Assembly: GCA_023432985.1 (NCBI GenBank) | Contig: JAEZEQ010000061.1 | Coordinates: 1 to 35,061, forward strand | Length of the DNA stretch: 35,061 nt | Direction of reading: 5' to 3' | Source of the DNA: Bacteroidota bacterium | Lineage (GTDB): Bacteria > Bacteroidota > Bacteroidia > CAIKAF01 | In this document: in pieces, positions 32,613 to 35,061 of the stretch | How positions within the stretch are numbered: position 1 is the stretch's first letter | Layout: each line of letters opens with the position of its first letter | Notes under the pieces: generated by a model | Databases searched by the model: none | What the model was told of the DNA's origin: nothing | Seen by the model: the letters and a program-made list of their open reading frames with translations, nothing else | Made by a program: the position numbers and the translations under genes

Positions 32613-34597
32613 AATGCATAGTCCTTCTTTTCTGGCTTACAAGTTTCTGTAGCGCCCAAAACATACAGGATAAAACCATGCTGTACGAAAACTTTATAGC
32701 CGAATTTCAGTCGAACATGCAAATGGAATTTATAGATCCCGAATTTCTGGAAATATGGGATTATTATTTTCGAAATCCGCTTTCATTAAATAAGTGCGAT
32801 TCGGCCGATTTATCGAATTTATTCCTTTTAAATCCGCGTCAAATACACATATTTTTACGCTATAGATACGGAGTAAAAAACATAATTTCTCATCAGGAAT
32901 TAGCATATCTTCCTGAATGGGATAGAACAACGGCAGAAAGACTTTCACTTTTTACATTTATAGAAGCCTATGATCGTCCTCCCTCATATTCCAAGCATAT
33001 AGAATCGGAATTCACCCTAAGAACCCGATTAAAAATTCCGACCCAAAACGACTCAGCAACTCTCCCCCATTCCCTTTTTCTGCGATACAGCGCAATATGG
33101 TCGCAGCATTTTCAGGTGCATTTACTAATGGAGCAGGATGCGGGGGAACCCTTTTATTATAGTAAAAAAATATATGGGTTCGACTTTTACAGCGGTTCTA
33201 TTTCTTATAATCCGCCTCGATCAAAAAGCATCAGAACCATCATCCTGGGCGATTATAAAATCAGAAGCGGTGAAGGGTTGGTTATATGGGGCGGATTTAT
33301 GCCCATGGGCAATTATATCAATGCCGCCAAAAAAAATGCGGTAATGGAACTAAAACCACATACGTCGCCCATGGAAACGGGATTTTTCAGGGGAATAGCC
33401 ACTTTAATTTCGCCTAAAAAAAATTGGGAAATATTGGCATTTGCTTCCTCAAAAAAAACAGATGGTTCAGCCGGAAGCGACAGTTTGGATAGTTTCACAA
33501 ACCTTTATAAAAGCGGATTGCACAGAAGCGAATCGGAAATCTTGCGCAAGCAAAGCATACGAGAAAGCAGCGGAGGCCTAATGGCAACAAAGGCTTTCCG
33601 ATCTTTTAAAATAGGAATATTGACACAGTTAAGTCACTGGAATAAGGCTTGGAAACCCGGTCAGGCTTTATATGAGCAGCACAAATTCAGCGGAAATTTG
33701 CTGGGTCATGTATCCACGTTTTATACTTGTGTAACAAAGCGGGGTATAATATCGGGCGAACTGGCATTTTCGAGTTCGCTCGGTTGGGCTTGGGTCAACA
33801 ACTGGCAGGCCGATTTAGGAATGGGATGGAAGCTGGGCATCAATCAGCGTTATTTTCACCGTAAGTATTTTGCGCCATTTGGGGAGATACAAAGAAGTAC
33901 GCAAAATGGGAACGGAGAATTTGGATTTACCTTATTTGCAGAAGCAGAGCCAGCTAAAGACATGAAAATATATGGCAATTTCGATTTCATGAAAAGTGAT
34001 TATTTGAGTTATAGTTTGCCTGAATCCTATCATAAATGGAGTACATTTTTGCATTATAGTTGGATTGCGGGAAAAAGCTTTCAACTTCATTTCAAATCGC
34101 AATATGCGCATCAACCCTATTCGAGGCAAGAAGAAAAAACAAAAATTGCGCTTTATCAAAACCGGTGGGTACAACAAATGCAGCTGCAGTTCACTCCGAT
34201 TAAAACTGCCTTTATACGCAGCAGCATTCAATACAGCGGTTCCGACAGGAATCAGAATCTGCAACACGGACTCATGCTGAGTCAGATGTTTCAGTGGACT
34301 CCATCCAAGATTCCCATTCAGCTCCATTTTAAATACAGTTATTTTTCCATTCCCGATTTCAATCTTAAAGTCTATGAGTACGACAAAAGTCTGCTCGGTG
34401 TATTCGACAACCCGCCATTATATGGACTAGGTCATCGTCTCAGTTTCTATTTTCGGTACAAATGGCATCAACGATTTTCGGTAGAAACAAAGGCAACATA
34501 CCAACCCGGCAAAGAATCAGAATGGGATATACAATTTCAGTGTAGTTATTCCTTTTACAAAGAATTAGGTTCGAAGAAAAAAGGGAGAAAAAAATAA
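32600..34597 (+). CDS. Helix-hairpin-helix domain protein with outer-membrane beta-barrel
   Basis: The 665-residue protein starts with a signal peptide (MEKLKCIVLLFWLTSFCSAQ). Residues of about 54-115 contain two helix-hairpin-helix-like repeats of ComEA type (NPLSLNKCDSADLSNLFLL, then IISHQELAYLP and TAERLSLFTF). From about 150 the rest alternates amphipathic strands with aromatic ends, typical of a large beta-barrel with about 20 strands. This architecture is widespread in Bacteroidota to my memory but its function is unknown; HhH motifs elsewhere bind DNA. The 13-bp overlap with the barrel gene before it suggests co-translation. It is tail-to-tail with the RimK gene, 3 bp apart. Confidence 0.72.
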   Translation: MEKLKCIVLLFWLTSFCSAQNIQDKTMLYENFIAEFQSNMQMEFIDPEFLEIWDYYFRNPLSLNKCDSADLSNLFLLNPRQIHIFLRYRYGVKNIISHQELAYLPEWDRTTAERLSLFTFIEAYDRPPSYSKHIESEFTLRTRLKIPTQNDSATLPHSLFLRYSAIWSQHFQVHLLMEQDAGEPFYYSKKIYGFDFYSGSISYNPPRSKSIRTIILGDYKIRSGEGLVIWGGFMPMGNYINAAKKNAVMELKPHTSPMETGFFRGIATLISPKKNWEILAFASSKKTDGSAGSDSLDSFTNLYKSGLHRSESEILRKQSIRESSGGLMATKAFRSFKIGILTQLSHWNKAWKPGQALYEQHKFSGNLLGHVSTFYTCVTKRGIISGELAFSSSLGWAWVNNWQADLGMGWKLGINQRYFHRKYFAPFGEIQRSTQNGNGEFGFTLFAEAEPAKDMKIYGNFDFMKSDYLSYSLPESYHKWSTFLHYSWIAGKSFQLHFKSQYAHQPYSRQEEKTKIALYQNRWVQQMQLQFTPIKTAFIRSSIQYSGSDRNQNLQHGLMLSQMFQWTPSKIPIQLHFKYSYFSIPDFNLKVYEYDKSLLGVFDNPPLYGLGHRLSFYFRYKWHQRFSVETKATYQPGKESEWDIQFQCSYSFYKELGSKKKGRKK

Positions 34598-34600
34598 AGA

Positions 34601-35061
34601 TTATTTTTCGTCGATATGTTTTTGGTGTACATTTTCCTCACAAAATCGGATAATATGTCCGGCCAAATCAATCCCGGTTGCTCCTTCAATGCCTTTAAGT
34701 CCGGGCGAACTATTGACCTCAAGAATAAGGGGACCTCTGGAAGATGGAAGCATATCTACGCCGGCTATATTCAGGTGAAGGGCTTTAGCGGCATTCACGG
34801 CAGCTTGTTCTTCTTCGGGAGTAAGATCGATCATAGAACCTTTTCCGCCTCTATGCAAATTGCTGCGGAACTCCCCTTCTTTTCCCTGTCTTTTCATGGC
34901 ACCGACGACCTTACCGTCGATTACAAAGGCGCGAATATCGCTACCTCCGGCTTCTTTAATAAATTCTTGAATCAGGATATTTTCTTTCAGACCGCTAAAC
35001 GCTTCAATCACCGATTTGGCGGCTTTATCCGTTTCGGCCAGCACTACTCCGAGTCCTTGTG
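34601..35061 (-). CDS. rimK: RimK-family alpha-L-glutamate ligase, 5' end outside window
   Basis: Only the C-terminal part is in the window (about 153 residues). The frame continues through the edge: the last readable residues are QGLGVVLAET, a typical RimK glycine-rich loop, so the gene is truncated only by the window. ATP-grasp features follow: FIKEAGGSDIRAFVIDGKVVGAMKRQGKEGEFRSNLHRGG, a metal-binding IAGVDMLPSSRGPLILEVNSSPGLKGIE (Asp, Glu, Asn), and a helical end. RimK adds glutamates to ribosomal protein S6; related ligases act on other substrates, so the exact target is not certain. Convergent with the HhH gene. Confidence 0.9.
   Translation of the reverse strand, partial: QGLGVVLAETDKAAKSVIEAFSGLKENILIQEFIKEAGGSDIRAFVIDGKVVGAMKRQGKEGEFRSNLHRGGKGSMIDLTPEEEQAAVNAAKALHLNIAGVDMLPSSRGPLILEVNSSPGLKGIEGATGIDLAGHIIRFCEENVHQKHIDEK

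Noticed and set aside
1..35061. CRISPR arrays, tRNA/rRNA genes, insertion sequences and prophage genes
   Set aside because: No regularly spaced repeats, cloverleaf-like segments, transposase motifs or phage structural genes were seen; gaps between genes are all below 160 bp.

Overview
The window is dense chromosomal DNA from a member of the Bacteroidota. The evidence is the gene content: a two-subunit AddAB-like exonuclease, a GSCFA protein, a long aromatic amino acid hydroxylase, a TlpA-type thiol oxidoreductase, and outer-membrane proteins of PorV-like and helix-hairpin-helix/barrel type. Most genes also lack Shine-Dalgarno sequences, and several starts are preceded by TAnnTTTG-like -7 elements of the Bacteroidota type. 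I cannot name a genus. No rRNA, tRNA, CRISPR array, transposase or prophage is visible.

Layout: (1) 1-3.7 kb, plus strand: the 3' part of a beta-propeller protein, possibly the end of a sugar formyltransferase fusion, overlapping a polysaccharide flippase, then an HMG-CoA synthase. (2) 3.7-3.85 kb: a GC-rich palindromic REP-like element between convergent genes. (3) 3.85-6.0 kb, minus strand: fatty acid hydroxylase, EVE-domain protein and DNA polymerase III delta. (4) 6.1-12.1 kb, plus strand: addA and addB, with a perfect Shine-Dalgarno inside the end of addA. (5) 12.1-15.4 kb, plus strand: a secreted M14 metallopeptidase and a TlpA-like protein. (6) 15.4-22.3 kb, minus strand: M1 aminopeptidase, CPBP protease, a 5'-nucleotidase split into two overlapping genes, then dnaA with its terminator, and a lipoprotein of unknown function. 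(7) 22.4-26.3 kb, plus strand: a TonB-C/von Willebrand A fusion and a PIF1-like helicase. (8) 26.3-29.7 kb, minus strand: aromatic amino acid hydroxylase, a short-chain dehydrogenase and a GSCFA protein in one tight unit. (9) 29.8-35 kb: a PhnP-like metallo-hydrolase, a small secreted protein, purE, a pair of overlapping outer-membrane barrel genes, and the 3' part of a RimK-type ligase at the right edge.

Much of the window is core replication and repair (dnaA, holA, addAB, PIF1 helicase) mixed with envelope functions. I see no defence island or complete new system. The best leads are the TonB-C/vWA fusion, the hydroxylase-SDR operon that may couple pterin recycling to phenylalanine hydroxylation, the split nucleotidase, the helix-hairpin-helix/outer-membrane barrel pair, several -7-like elements lying only 2-9 nt before start codons, and a shift of strand composition near 22.3 kb, about 4.4 kb from dnaA. 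All domain assignments are from reading the sequence and recalled family knowledge; no search was run.
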